DNA from: Lingula anatina
Lineage: Eukaryota > Brachiopoda > Lingulata > Lingulida > Lingulidae
Reading direction: 5' to 3'
NCBI RefSeq assembly: GCF_001039355.2
Contig: NW_019773814.1
Location: 343,838 to 370,273 of the forward strand
Length of the DNA stretch: 26,436 bases
Below are positions 1-9,601 of the stretch, in pieces. Under the pieces are notes generated by a model that worked only from the letters and a program-made list of their open reading frames with translations, was not told the DNA's origin and searched no databases. The position numbers and the translations under genes are program-made. Position 1 is the stretch's first letter. The number at the start of each line of letters is the position of its first letter.

Positions 1-1594
1 CTCCCTATTTTAATCACACAGACTACAATTGGGACACTTGACAAGCAGGTAATGTTCAAAGGCATTAACCAGGCAATGCCTGTTGCATGTCCACCTCGTG
101 TTATCTTGTACCTCTATTTTGTTAGCAGTATTATCATTATCATAGCTTTTTGTTGTGATTTTTTTACAATGCATGATGCCATTGATCTGACCTATAAGAT
201 GTTGAATTATTAAAAAAAAACTTCATAGTTGCTTCCTGTACCCTTCAAAAAGATCAGACCTGTGCTTTAAGCAACTTAACCAGTGATTGAAATCCTCTTG
301 TAAATGTATAGGCTTGTTAACTTGCAGTCAAGTACAACCTTCTAGTCACTGAAAATGCAAATGAAAAACAAGACATGAAGTATCTTTTAAATTTTCAATT
401 ATTTATTTATCTATTTATAGTCTTTATTAACTCCTAACTATGTGATAAATGTGAACAGATGTTTAAGAATTCAACTGATAATTGATAGTGTATTGGAAGT
501 CTTAAAATCCTTGATCAGTTGATTGATCGATTGCCTGAATATGGTTGTGTAGTGTTGTTGTAATAACTATCTGTATTATTGTTCAGTGACATTCTAATGT
601 GAATGGATACCTGTATTAGTGTTATGACAGTTACTGTAACAAAATAGAATGTCTGTGGTTTGGAGTATTATTGTCCTTTTAAAAAATGTTTCATTTCAAC
701 ATTTACCCTGCTCCCTTGTCACTACATTCTATTTAAAAGGAAAAGAAAAAAGGTCTTACAATTGTGATTGATATGCATGTCCCCCTTCTCTCCCCTCTTT
801 AAAGTCATCAAGTAAAAAACCTCTAAAATAACTCTGGCTTTTTTATTTGAGTTTTACACAGTACATGATCATGCGATAGAATTCCCCATATTTGTTGAAA
901 ACATAAAAATCAGATGCCCAGTGCTTATAAACAGTGAAGCAGTGCATTCCCTGCTGTAGTGCAATAAGAGTGTTTGGCGTGTGTCAACTCACATATGGCA
1001 TGAATGTTGTGACTTTGCCTGCTTAAGTAGGCAGTTTCCTCATCTTTATTTAGGGATGATTTACTAACCACACAGTTAGAGCACATATTATTGTACATTT
1101 TAAGAAAAATATGGTTTCAGTTGTTGACAAGGAAAAGATGTTTCACTAGTAGGCTTTTATATCATCATCATAATGCATGTGTTGCATGTTATACAAGGGA
1201 GGGTGGGTGGGTAAAAAGAACAAAACTTGAAGGAAAGGTCTCGAGGGAGTTTCGAGCAACTAAAATAATTGCAGGACTGGAAATTAGAGCTGAAGGAAAG
1301 GTATCTTCTGCAGTTATGAGTTTTGAGTTTATCTACTTTGTTTTTCATTTTAGAAAATCATTGTCATAATAGGTGATAAATAAGGATTATAAAAACATGT
1401 ATTTAACAGTTGGGATATACCTGTTTAATTTAGCAGTAGATGAAAGATCCAACAAAATATAATAAAAGGTAGGTATTAGTTTAGATTTTCAATGATAAAA
1501 CTCGACATGAACACATTCAGGCTGCAGTTCATCTTAAAATATATTCTGTGTTGTGATATCATCTCATTGTTTGACTTCATTTACTCTACTATAG
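1..1594. other. Intron sequence upstream of exon 1, copy 1
   Basis: AT-rich non-coding sequence, read as the intron before exon 1. It holds only short tracts: an A run near 211, an ATTT tetranucleotide tract around 397-420, and a GGGT tract near 1200. The short open frames near 1091-1369 lack coding character. A polypyrimidine-like stretch ending in ctactatag forms the acceptor for exon 1. Confidence 0.75.
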
Positions 1595-1770
1595 ACATCA
1601 TTGGAAGCAGCAGAGAACCTGATCAAACAGCATGAAGCCTTTATCACCACCATGGATGCCAATGATGAGAAGATCAACCTGGTCCTGCAGTTTGCTGAGA
1701 GGCTGGTGGATGATGAGAACCACTATGCAGCAGACAAGATATCTAAGAAGGCAGAGAATATTGATGAGAG
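1595..1770 (+). CDS. beta-Spec: Exon 1, copy 1: repeat 9, helices B-C
   Basis: This 176-nt exon reads in phase 0 from TSLEAAENL to AENIDER and leaves phase 2 (the split Arg codon closes in exon 2). It covers helix B and most of helix C of spectrin repeat 9. The block TTMDANDEKI matches the recalled human repeat 9 motif VTMDANDEKI. Acceptor is ctatag and donor is gtgggc. The earlier part of the repeat must lie upstream of the window. Identical in copy 2. Confidence 0.93.
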
Positions 1771-2041
1771 GTGGGCATGTGTGTGTTTGTATCTATGCAT
1801 GGAGTGTGTGTGTGTGCGCACACAGCAGATAAAATAACTAAGAGGGCAGAGAACACTGATTTGATGGTGGTACCATTAGGGTGTGTATGAGTGAGTGTTG
1901 GAGTGTGACTTTGTGTGTATGATTATATTTTTGCTTGTGATAAGCATGAAGTTTTGTGTGAAATATTTTAGAAGAGGGCTTCAGTAAAAACATTTCTTAT
2001 TATAAAATCTTTTTACCAGCAGTATGTTTTGTCCACTTCAG

Positions 2042-2132
2042 ACGCAATGCCAATCGTCAGCGTGCATATGAAGGTCTGGAGAGACTGAAGGACTCACTTC
2101 AACTACAGCAGTTCCTGCAGGACTGTGATGAG
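2042..2132 (+). CDS. beta-Spec: Exon 2, copy 1: repeat 9 end, repeat 10 start
   Basis: A 91-nt exon that enters in phase 2 and leaves in phase 0. It ends helix C of repeat 9 and starts helix A of repeat 10 with LQQFLQDCDE. Acceptor cacttcag, donor gtatgc. Identical in copy 2. Confidence 0.92.
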
Positions 2133-2393
2133 GTATGCCACTTTCTATCAGTTCTGTGTCCTGGGGCCTGCTGCACTACAGCACTAAAGATTGAAAGTTG
2201 GTCTTATATTTAAGACGTTTTTGATTCTGGATAGTAGTCTGTAGTAGACTATTTCAGTAATGACTGGTCTAAACATTTTTAGTGTTGAAGACTGATACAG
2301 CAACCACCTTTGTTAGGGAGGCAAGCCATCTGTGTTAGAGAAGTAGTGAACTTAACTGAATCTTAGTATAGTTTGAATGTATATTTGTTTCAG

Positions 2394-2540
2394 CTTGGAG
2401 AGTGGCTTGAGGAGAAGATGATTGCAGCACAGGATGAGACCTACCGTGATGCCAAGAACATTCACAGCAAATACATGAGGCATCAGGCCTTTGAAGCAGA
2501 GATTGCTGCCAACAAGGATAGGCTTCACAAATTACAACAG
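2394..2540 (+). CDS. beta-Spec: Exon 3, copy 1: repeat 10, helices A-B
   Basis: A 147-nt exon (49 codons, phase 0 at both ends) from LGEWLEEKM to LHKLQQ. It contains the conserved helix A tryptophan and the helix B pattern KYMRHQAFEAEI, comparable to human KWLKHQAFVAEL. Acceptor tgtttcag, donor gtagaa. Identical in copy 2. Confidence 0.93.
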
Positions 2541-2763
2541 GTAGAATACTTCTTCCATTTTCTTTCTGGGCAATATAACTTTATACTCCTTTAGTGTGCA
2601 GATATGCATGCTTGTTCTGGAGCATTATGTACATACCTTTTGTTACCTGAAATTTATATAATTATAAAATAAAGCAAACATTTAAATGACATAAGCCTTA
2701 GTAGTTATTATAAGTCTAAAATATATATTAGGGCTATGATTAACTCTGATTTGTCCCTGCTAG

Positions 2764-3027
2764 GCTGGCGGTGAGCTAATCAGAGACAAGCCAGACACTG
2801 CAGAGCAGATAGAGCCTCGTCTCCAGAGCTTGGCTGCTCAGTGGGAAGAACTGGAGAAGACCACACAGGAGAAAGGAGAGAAACTTTTCGACGCCAACCG
2901 TCAAGTCCTGTATGAACAGAGCTGCGATGATATTGATGGCTACCTCAATACCCTGGAGTCTCAGATCATCACGGCCGATTTCGGGCAAGATCTAACCACG
3001 GTTAACTTGCTGATGCAGAAGCAAAAT
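2764..3027 (+). CDS. beta-Spec: Exon 4, copy 1: repeat 10 helix C, repeat 11 helix A
   Basis: A 264-nt exon (88 codons, phase 0 at both ends). It runs through helix C of repeat 10 (LAAQWEELEKTT) and helix A of repeat 11 (YEQSCDDIDGYLNTLE) into the start of helix B (VNLLMQKQN). Acceptor ctgctag, donor gtaagt. Four synonymous differences from copy 2. Confidence 0.93.
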
Positions 3028-3362
3028 GTAAGTGACGCTGAACTTATATTGGTAGTTTAGAAATTTAGTGTTCATTGGGATCCAAAGATGTTATAAAATT
3101 TATGATCTGCAAGTTGTGAAATGATTTTCAAGGAGTTACTAAAATGCCAGTGCACACATCATTTGTATACACATTATGTACTTCTTATCATCTCTTTCTT
3201 TCTTAACAGTGTTTGAAAAAGAAAACTTTTCATTGAATGTGATTGATTTCCTTCGAGGTTCCTAAGAAATATGAGAAAAAAGTGTTAAGCTTATCAGTTT
3301 TTTCAATAATTTAATTAAAATAGCGCACCTATAAAGTTTGTTATAAATCTTTACTTTATCAG

Positions 3363-3680
3363 CTGCTAGAAGGTCAAATGAAAATCAAGGAAGAACAGAT
3401 GTCAGAGCTGGACAAACAAGCAGAGATCCTGAGAAGTAAAGATCCAGCAAAAGTGGAAGAGATTGAGATGAAGAAAGCCCTCGTTCAAGAGCGTTTTGTA
3501 CAGCTGCAGGCTCCACTGCTGGAGAGGCGATCTCAGCTGGAGAAACAGAAGGCAGTACATCAGTTCCTGCGTGACGTCGAGGACGAAATGTTGTGGATAG
3601 ACGAACGCATGCCACTGGCAACATCAGAAAACTATGGCAACAGCTTGCTCAGTGTACAGACACTGATGAAGAAAAATCAG
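3363..3680 (+). CDS. beta-Spec: Exon 5, copy 1: repeat 11 B-C, repeat 12 A
   Basis: A 318-nt exon (106 codons, exactly one repeat length, phase 0 at both ends). It covers the rest of repeat 11 and starts repeat 12 with FLRDVEDEMLWIDERMPLA, nearly the family signature DLEDETLWVEERLPLA. Acceptor ttatcag, donor gtatga. About ten silent base differences from copy 2, the most diverged coding exon of the set. Confidence 0.95.
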
Positions 3681-3892
3681 GTATGAAGTCATTCTTATAT
3701 CCATTATGAACAACATTGTTCAAAGTATACTAAATATGAAAAGCGGTAAAAAATAAGAAATGAAAATTTTCTATCAAATGCTATGAAATATAATAATGTT
3801 GACTGAATAAACTATCATTATAACTATCTAGTACACACTAAGTCTACTGCTACTTCTAATTCTGTCATGTCTACTACTATTTCTACTTACAG

Positions 3893-4093
3893 ACTCTGAG
3901 ATCAGACCTAGAGCGTCATGAGCACACAATCAACGCAGTTTGTGACGCTGGCCAGGAGATGATCAATGAAGGACACCCACAATCAGAACTCTTCCAAGAA
4001 AAGATTGATATGCTGTTACGACGCTGGGGAGAGCTGAAGGAAGCTGTAGATGAGAGGCAAAACAGGCTACTTCTGTCACAGGTTGCACAGCAG
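3893..4093 (+). CDS. beta-Spec: Exon 6, copy 1: repeat 12, helices B-C
   Basis: A 201-nt exon (67 codons, phase 0 at both ends) from TLRSDLERHE to LLSQVAQQ. It completes repeat 12; the motif LLRRWGELKEAVDER is the usual tryptophan-bearing helix C. Acceptor cttacag, donor gtaggc. Four synonymous differences from copy 2. Confidence 0.94.
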
Positions 4094-4508
4094 GTAGGCT
4101 TTTAATGTTATGAATGTCATGACTAGAAAAGGATGGGTATTTTTCTTGGCTTTGTTACAGTATAATGTTGCAAAGATGGGTAAACAAGACGCAAAATTTG
4201 ATGTGTCTATGTTGTAAAACATGTTCTGTGTGACATATTTATGTGGAGATAGTATCTAGTATAGTATCAGTGCAGTGATGAAAAAAATTATTTCCTGGAG
4301 GACCTCCTCAAATGGGTTAAAGACACAGATTGACTTTTTTGTTGTCTGTGGCCTTTCATGTACTTTTCACTTTGTATTATATAGCAGTAATTGTATAAAT
4401 ATACACCTTGTTACAGTTACTGAATGTGAGTATCATTACTTTAAAAGAATGGAGGTTTTTGGTCACTTACACAGGTATGAACACACCAGTCTTCCTATCT
4501 ATTTTCAG

Positions 4509-4717
4509 TACTACTTCGATGCTGCAGAGGCTGAGGCCTGGATGGGAGAGCAGGAGCTGTACATGATGTCTGAGGACCGTGCTAAGGATGAGGTGGGGGC
4601 CCAGAACATGATGAAGAAACACCAGCACACTGAGCATGTTGTAGAGGACTATGCTGAGACTGTCAGGCAGCTTGGGGAGAGAGCCAGGAATCTCATGGAT
4701 GAGAATCATCCAGAGTG
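4509..4717 (+). CDS. beta-Spec: Exon 7, copy 1: repeat 13, helices A-B
   Basis: A 209-nt exon entering in phase 0 and leaving in phase 2. It starts with YYFDAAEAEAWMGEQELY, closely matching the recalled human YYLDADEAEAWIGEQELY. It ends at HPE plus two bases of a Cys codon completed in exon 8. Acceptor ttttcag, donor gtatgt. Coding sequence identical in copy 2. Confidence 0.95.
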
Positions 4718-5012
4718 GTATGTACCTACTATATGAGGCATCATGCATATGTTAATAATGATGATAATAATAGACATTAAGATAATGAAAAAAGAGTAAT
4801 AAAATATAACAGATAATAGTGACAGTAATTATAATTGTTATCATAATTATGGCATAATAAGTGATATTAATTTCTTGCTATTAGAGCATTTGTATTGTAT
4901 AATATCATTGTACAAAAGAATATGAAAACAATATTGAAAGGTTATAGATGAAGTTATATATAGTTTAAGTGAGGTGGATTTTTAAAAGTGTGTTCTTGTT
5001 GTCTCTGTATAG

Positions 5013-5217
5013 TGACCAGATAGCCCGCCGCCAGGCCCAGGTGGACAAACTGTATGCTGGACTGAAGGACCTTGCCCAGGAGAGGAGAGGCAAGCTGGAT
5101 GAGTGCCTGAAACTGTACATGTTGAATAGAGAAGTAGATGATCTAGAGCAGTGGATAGAGGAGAGGAGAGTGGTCGCTGGGTCGCATGAACTTGGACAGG
5201 ATTACGAACACGTCACT
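5013..5217 (+). CDS. beta-Spec: Exon 8, copy 1: repeat 13 C, repeat 14 A
   Basis: A 205-nt exon entering in phase 2 and leaving in phase 0. It contains helix C of repeat 13 (QVDKLYAGLKDLAQERR) and helix A of repeat 14 (REVDDLEQWIEERRVVAGS), then GQDYEHVT. This is one of the most conserved stretches of beta-spectrins. Repeat 14 begins the ankyrin-binding region of the family. Acceptor ctgtatag, donor gtaagt. Confidence 0.95.
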
Positions 5218-5449
5218 GTAAGTGGCTGCCATGGTTTACCAGACATGATTTGTGTTGGATTGGTACAAATTTGCAGTTAAGATATCAGAATAGTACATGC
5301 TTTGGCAAGATAACATACATGTCGCAATAAGCTTCTGGCTGGGTATACTAGGCAGAATGTTTTCATTTGTGTTAAGTGAAAGAGTAGCTACTGTTTTTCT
5401 TTCTACTGCTTTTAATATTAACTGTTTTGATTTCTCCCACATCTTACAG

Positions 5450-5713
5450 ATGTTACGTGACCGGTTCAAGGAGTTTGCCAGAGACACCCAGAGCATTGGT
5501 GAGGAACGCGTGGCCGCAGCCAATGACATGGCAGACAAACTGATAGCCCTTGGCCACTCTGACGCTGCTACAATAGCTGAGTGGAAGGATGGCCTGAACG
5601 AGGCTTGGGCAGATCTTCTGGAGCTCATTGACACCAGGACACAGATGTTACAGGCTTCTTGGGAGCTGTGGAAGTTCTTCAATGACTGCAAGGAAACCTT
5701 GGAGAGAATCTAT
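5450..5713 (+). CDS. beta-Spec: Exon 9, copy 1: repeat 14 B-C, repeat 15 A (ankyrin-binding region)
   Basis: A 264-nt exon (88 codons, phase 0 at both ends) from [12 protein letters not shown] to KETLERIY. The block [20 protein letters not shown] is almost invariant in animal beta-spectrins. Repeats 14-15 are the ankyrin-binding module, linking the spectrin lattice to membrane proteins; that role comes from family knowledge. Acceptor cttacag, donor gtaagt. Seven silent differences from copy 2. Confidence 0.96.
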
Positions 5714-6065
5714 GTAAGTGAAGAAATGTTATGAGACATATCAGCTGAAATGATTTATACATTGAAATCTTAATCCAGTTCTGGACTTCTTTCTGTAAGG
5801 TAGATGACTAATTCTATTTGACAGACATTGTAAGTCCAGAAATAAATAACTATAATATTTGCTTTCTCTCCTATATATTCTATATACTTGTATGCTAGTT
5901 TAGATGAGGATTTCCTTAATATACAAATTAACACCAATGATTGCTTGCTGATCAAAATATTTGCCAAGTTACTGGTATTGCAAAGAACTTTTGTGGACAT
6001 AAACTTGTCAAATTACTAGAATTACAAGGGATAGTTGTTGACTTTTATATTTTCCAACCTTTTAG
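5714..6065. other. Intron 9, copy 1
   Basis: 352 bases of AT-rich intron between exons 9 and 10. Short open frames here (5770-6000) have no coding character, and no element was recognised. Confidence 0.8.
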
Positions 6066-6421
6066 GAGAAACAGAACTCTATCCCAGACGAGTTGGGTCG
6101 TGATGCCCAGAGTGTGGCTGCCCTGCAGAGAAAGCATGCCAACTTTGAGCATGACCTCATCACCCTGGGGACACAGGTGCAACAAGTGCAGGAGGAGGCA
6201 GCAAGGCTGTTTGCCGCCTACGCAGGGGACAGGGCCAGAGAGATCCAAGACCGCGAGGCAGAGGTGGTGAACGCCTGGAGGAATCTACAGGTGATGGTGG
6301 AGGCACGCAAGAATAAGTTGATTGATATCAGTGATCTGTTCCGCTTCTTTAACATGGTCCGCGATCTCATGTTGTGGATGGATGACATTAACAGACAGAT
6401 GAATACACAGGAGAAACCAAG
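6066..6421 (+). CDS. beta-Spec: Exon 10, copy 1: repeat 15 B-C, repeat 16 A
   Basis: The longest exon of the set at 356 nt, entering in phase 0 and leaving in phase 2. It finishes the ankyrin-binding repeat 15 (FEHDLITLGTQVQQVQEEAA, then AAYAGDRA) and contains repeat 16 helix A (FRFFNMVRDLMLWMDDI), matching the recalled vertebrate FRFFSMVRDLMLWMEDV. Acceptor ttttag, donor gtatat. Confidence 0.96.
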
Positions 6422-6614
6422 GTATATTGGGGTTTATAACAGTATTTGGCACAAAATGAATTATAATATATAAGTTAGCAGCAGTTGTGTAAAGAGTAAA
6501 GTTGAGATGGATGAATTGTTTAGAATTAGTTTAAATATAAAGGAAAGTGATTATTATGTTCTTCTTTAAAATTATTGATTGTTTGATTAAAATCATTATT
6601 TATTTAACCCGTAG

Positions 6615-6753
6615 GGATGTGTCAGGAGTGGAACTGTTGATGAACAATCACCAGAGTCTAAAAGCTGAAGTAGATGCTAGGGATGAGAACTTCACCATCT
6701 GTGTCAACCTGGGCAAAGATCTGCTGGCCAGGAGACATTTTAGATCAGAAGAG
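6615..6753 (+). CDS. beta-Spec: Exon 11, copy 1: repeat 16, helix B
   Basis: A 139-nt exon entering in phase 2 and leaving in phase 0, from (R)DVSGVELLMNNHQSLKAE to RSEE. The motif VELLMNNHQ is strongly conserved in fly and vertebrate beta-spectrins. Acceptor cccgtag, donor gtagga. Confidence 0.95.
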
Positions 6754-6858
6754 GTAGGAGAAATAGTTTCTTTAATCTCAGTTTAACCCAATACACATTG
6801 ACAGCTCTATAATAAAAATGAGAAACTAAACAAAATGAAAAAAAATGTCTAGTTTAGT

Positions 6859-6872
6859 ATGTACAAAAGGTA
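6859..6872. repeat. Left target-site duplication of the LINE
   Basis: The 14-base sequence ATGTACAAAAGGTA directly precedes the insertion. It is repeated at 7484-7497 with one mismatch (AAGTA for GGTA-type change at base 11). Copy 2 has a single GTGTACAAAAGGTA at the empty site. Confidence 0.85.
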
Positions 6873-7483
6873 CAAGAACTCGATAAAAAAACACCTCACT
6901 GCTGGGTCGCTTTCAACAACAACACTAAACTTGAACAGAAATCATGAAAAAATTCTTAACAGAGCGAGGGTCGGTTGTTTATTTAGAGCAGAATTGTTTA
7001 GGCATAACTGGACTACTATTGATACACCACACTGCACCTGTGGTGCCCTTGAAACCCCTCTTCACTTTTTCTTCAGATGCCCTTTACTCAATTCAAAGTA
7101 CCCTCCCCTTTACCAAAAAATAAATGAAACTCTACATGCAAGCAAGACCTCTTTCAAAACACAAAAAGAAAAGCTGTCGTTATTTCTCTACGGTCATAAA
7201 TCCTTATCACCCACCCAAAATGAAATTATCTTCGACACTGTTGCAAATTTTCTTCTCGTAAACTTTGTTATCACTTAATAGGTATTATCTCTTTTCCTCT
7301 TCTTTCTTTCTGTACTTAACTTGTGCTCCTGATATATATGAAGTTTTACATTTACTCTGTTGTATATATGTATATACCTATCCATTTGTTTTATTTATTT
7401 ACTTATTTAATTTAATTTTGTGGAGAGCATATAATGCTTCCAGCGCCTTGCCTCCACTTCATTCTTTTGAATAAACGTTGTTT
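6873..7483 (+). mobile_element. 5'-truncated non-LTR (LINE) retrotransposon
   Basis: This 611-bp insertion in intron 11 of copy 1 is absent from copy 2, whose equivalent site (around 16329-16342) is uninterrupted. The open frame through 7275 has the look of the extreme C-terminus of a LINE reverse-transcriptase ORF: an arginine-rich stretch, then C-x-C-x7-H-x4-C (HCTCGALETPLHFFFRC) and LY/L-rich segments. The apparent start ATG lies in the target-site duplication and is not a real start. After the stop (7276-7278) there is a short 3' UTR with AATAAA near the end. There is no long poly-A. The LINE clade was not determined. Confidence 0.85.
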
Positions 7484-7497
7484 ATGTACAAAAAGTA
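7484..7497. repeat. Right target-site duplication of the LINE
   Basis: ATGTACAAAAAGTA follows the element and matches 13 of 14 bases of the left duplication at 6859-6872. After it, the sequence rejoins the alignment with copy 2 (GAATGACTTGTTGCC). Confidence 0.85.
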
Positions 7498-7725
7498 GAA
7501 TGACTTGTTGCCAATAACAAGATCTTTTGCATATAATACTTTGAAATGACATTAATACTACAGGTAACAATATGATATTCCCATGTTAAGGGTAACTGCT
7601 GATAAAAAATTTAGCATACCTTATTGAGTAAATTTTAGCTATACTTTGTTCACTTCTCTTGGGATTGGAAAAGTATTCTCATTATTTTGCTTAAATATTA
7701 AACCATTTTGTTCTTTTTTTGCAAG

Positions 7726-7810
7726 GTGCGTGACAAACTTATCCAGCTGACCACACAGAGAGGCATGATGATGGAGAAGTGGGAGGAGAGATGGGAATAC
7801 CTACAACTTA
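7726..7810 (+). CDS. beta-Spec: Exon 12, copy 1: repeat 16, helix C
   Basis: An 85-nt exon entering in phase 0 and leaving in phase 1: VRDKLIQLTTQRG to WEERWEYLQL. The motif KWEERWEYLQLILEV across the exon 12/13 junction matches the fly and vertebrate WE-RWE-LQLILEV. Acceptor tttgcaag, donor gtaagt. Identical in copy 2. Confidence 0.94.
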
Positions 7811-7978
7811 GTAAGTGAATAATTCTACTTGATTATACTCATTTTTATTTCATAGTTAAGACACAAGTAAGCCATTTTCACATGGATATTTTGCATAATG
7901 GATTGTATACAATTTCAATTTCTGGAAAGATTTACATTGTATTTAAACTATTACTTACTGAACTGTGTCCTATTTCAG

Positions 7979-8070
7979 TCCTTGAGGTGTACCAGTTTGC
8001 CAGAGATGCTGCTGTGGCTGAGGCCTGGCTTGTTGCTCAAGAGCCATATCTACAGACTACAGACCTTGGT
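7979..8070 (+). CDS. beta-Spec: Exon 13, copy 1: repeat 17, helix A (tetramer site)
   Basis: A 92-nt exon entering in phase 1 and leaving in phase 0. It encodes [20 protein letters not shown] and [10 protein letters not shown], helix A of the partial repeat 17. In spectrins this two-helix repeat pairs with the lone N-terminal helix of alpha-spectrin. Acceptor tatttcag, donor gtaagt. One silent difference from copy 2. Confidence 0.95.
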
Positions 8071-8336
8071 GTAAGTATTTCTCACATACCATGTATTTGC
8101 AGAGTGCTGCTGAACTGTGGTTACAGGGGAATAAGAAAAACTATTATATTTAAGGGATATACTGCTTTATTAAAATGTCAGCAACAAATTATGAAGATGA
8201 TGTTGTTCAAATTGTTACTCAGAACAAATGCTGAAGTGATGATAGAAGAAAATACATGTGAATTTTAGAACATAAACTTACCAAATGAAACATTATTCAG
8301 AGAACAATGTTCTGAATGGCTGTGTTTCTGTTCCAG

Positions 8337-8441
8337 AGCACCATAGATGAGGTGGAGAAGTTGATTAAGAAGCACGAAGCCTTTGAGAAATCTGCTGCTG
8401 CCCAGGAAGATCGCTTCACAGCACTGGAGAGGCTCACAACA
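8337..8441 (+). CDS. beta-Spec: Exon 14, copy 1: repeat 17, helix B (tetramer site)
   Basis: A 105-nt exon (35 codons, phase 0 at both ends), [20 protein letters not shown] to TALERLTT. This is helix B of the partial repeat; no helix C follows, as expected of beta-spectrin. Acceptor gttccag, donor gtacgt. Identical in copy 2. The next exon used could be A, B or C, because all begin in phase 0. Confidence 0.95.
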
Positions 8442-8688
8442 GTACGTCTTGTTTGAATTTTGATATTTGTTTTACATTTGAAGTGGAAATTGCTTTGCTT
8501 GTAAATCAGAGAGTGCAGTAGATAAAAAAGGATCATTTTGGTGTGTTTTTGCTTGTCACAGGATGTGCACCTCTGCTTTTTTTTTATTGATACTAGCCAT
8601 TCTCATGTTGTCAGTCTGCCCCTATCAAGTCTTCAGCACTTGCAATGTTGAGTGTCTTCAGTATGTCTTAATGGCACTTGTTTTCTAG

Positions 8689-8853
8689 CTCGAGCGCAGG
8701 CAGCTTGAGAAGGAGGAAAGAGCCTCTGTGGAGGATGGCGACCAGTCAGTGTCATTAGAAGAACAACTGAGAGCACAGGCTGCAGCTGAATTCACTATCC
8801 CTGCAGTCCAGCTCCAAGAACCCTATGAAACCAATCTGGACGAGCCAGATGAT
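8689..8853 (+). CDS. beta-Spec: Exon 15 / linker cassette A, copy 1
   Basis: A 165-nt exon (55 codons, phase 0 at both ends) starting LERRQLEKEERASVEDGDQS and ending NLDEPDD. Acceptor tttctag is good. The donor gtaata is weak, and read-through stays open to a stop at 8992-8994. It is acidic and Glu/Gln-rich, like spectrin tail linkers, with no folded domain. In the recalled Drosophila protein the sequence after LTT continues directly as FELKE, as in exon C, so this is probably an optional cassette. Confidence 0.78.
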
Positions 8854-9601
8854 GTAATAATCTACTTTCTTTCTAGCTTCAATTGCAGGTGGCGGGGAGA
8901 TACTAACCAGCCCACTACCTTAACGTCAATATTATCAATGTCAATCTTAATGATAATCCTTAGCACTAATGGCAGAGGGATTACTCTTATATAACACTAC
9001 TACTACTGACATCAATAGCTGCTTCTAGCCTTTTGTCAATTTCAGAATATTTGCTTTAGTTTCTGTCCAAAAAGTAAGCATTTTAAAAATGTATACCTAA
9101 ATNACAATTTTATGGACTTAGAATTTGCACTAGCAGCTATTTAAAAAAGAAAATAGAAAATCACACAGACCAATTCTTTATTTTGTGTGTTACAGCAAAC
9201 TTTGCACAAACTTTGCATTGTATTTTGTAGATTTTATTTCATTTCTGAAATATCAGTATTTTTGTACTGCAGATTGAAAGGCTTCGGCTGTTATTGATTG
9301 AACACATAATTTAAGTTATATTAAGAGTGCATTTGCTTTCTTGCAATGGAAATAGAAATGCAAAAGATTTTCTAACAATGTAAAAAGTTTATAAGAGAAG
9401 AGAATGAAGGAAAATTATATCAAAAATGGATAAAAGAATGAAAACCTGACAATTAAATCTAGATGTCACATTTACCTGAAGTCTGTTTTGGATTTAAGAT
9501 CTTTGACAGACTCCTCTATAATAATTATCAAATCTATCAGCGAAATTATGCCAAACGAGTGTGTCATTTTTGCCTTGTGTGTTTCTTCTTTCTGTTCACT
9601 T
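8854..9601. other. Intron and junction region between the two copies
   Basis: Up to 9100 this is intron shared with copy 2. Base 9103 is a single N and 9104-9601 is AT-rich sequence with no second copy in the window. I infer that 9104-9601 is the natural upstream neighbour of base 9602, and that its partner lies just left of base 1. No exon or mobile element was recognised. Confidence 0.75.
9103..9103. other. Ambiguous base at the duplication breakpoint
   Basis: A lone N three bases after homology with copy 2 ends at 9100. Its position at the breakpoint suggests a contig join or gap remnant rather than a random miscall. Confidence 0.85.

Larger units (their letters stand above)
1595..8853 (+). 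other. beta-Spec: Beta-spectrin gene segment, copy 1 (exons 1-15)
   Basis: Fifteen exons encode 939 contiguous codons of beta-spectrin: helices B-C of repeat 9, repeats 10-16, the two-helix partial repeat 17, and a 55-codon linker exon. Beta-spectrin pairs with alpha-spectrin and crosslinks actin under the plasma membrane. Landmarks are repeat-start motifs of the FLRDVEDEMLWIDERM type about every 106 residues, the conserved block [20 protein letters not shown] in repeat 14, and the repeat 17 motif [11 protein letters not shown]. All introns are GT-AG and all phases join. The segment starts and ends in phase 0. No linker exon beyond exon 15 is found before the N at 9103, so this copy is truncated at its 3' end. 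Confidence 0.93.
1..9100. repeat. Large duplicated segment, copy 1
   Basis: Bases 1-9100 align almost throughout with 9602-18033: base 1 pairs with 9602 and base 9100 with 18033. Identity is already present at base 1, so the duplication probably extends left of the window. It ends at 9100, three bases before the single N at 9103. Exon lengths are identical between copies. The length difference is explained by intron indels, mainly a retrotransposon at 6873-7483 and a 185-bp segment at 3128-3312, both present only here. More likely one haplotype of a heterozygous locus than a true genomic duplication. Confidence 0.95.

Noticed and set aside
1091-1369. 92-codon open frame before exon 1, with a counterpart near 10779-10979
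   Set aside because: It lies in an intron, its amino-terminal part is not kept in frame in copy 2 because of indels, and composition is not coding-like.
4275-4736. 153-codon open frame with its own ATG around exon 7
   Set aside because: Only 4509-4717 is exon. The upstream part is intron read-through, shown by the acceptor at 4507-4508 and by the repeat 13 start at YYFDAAEAEAW.
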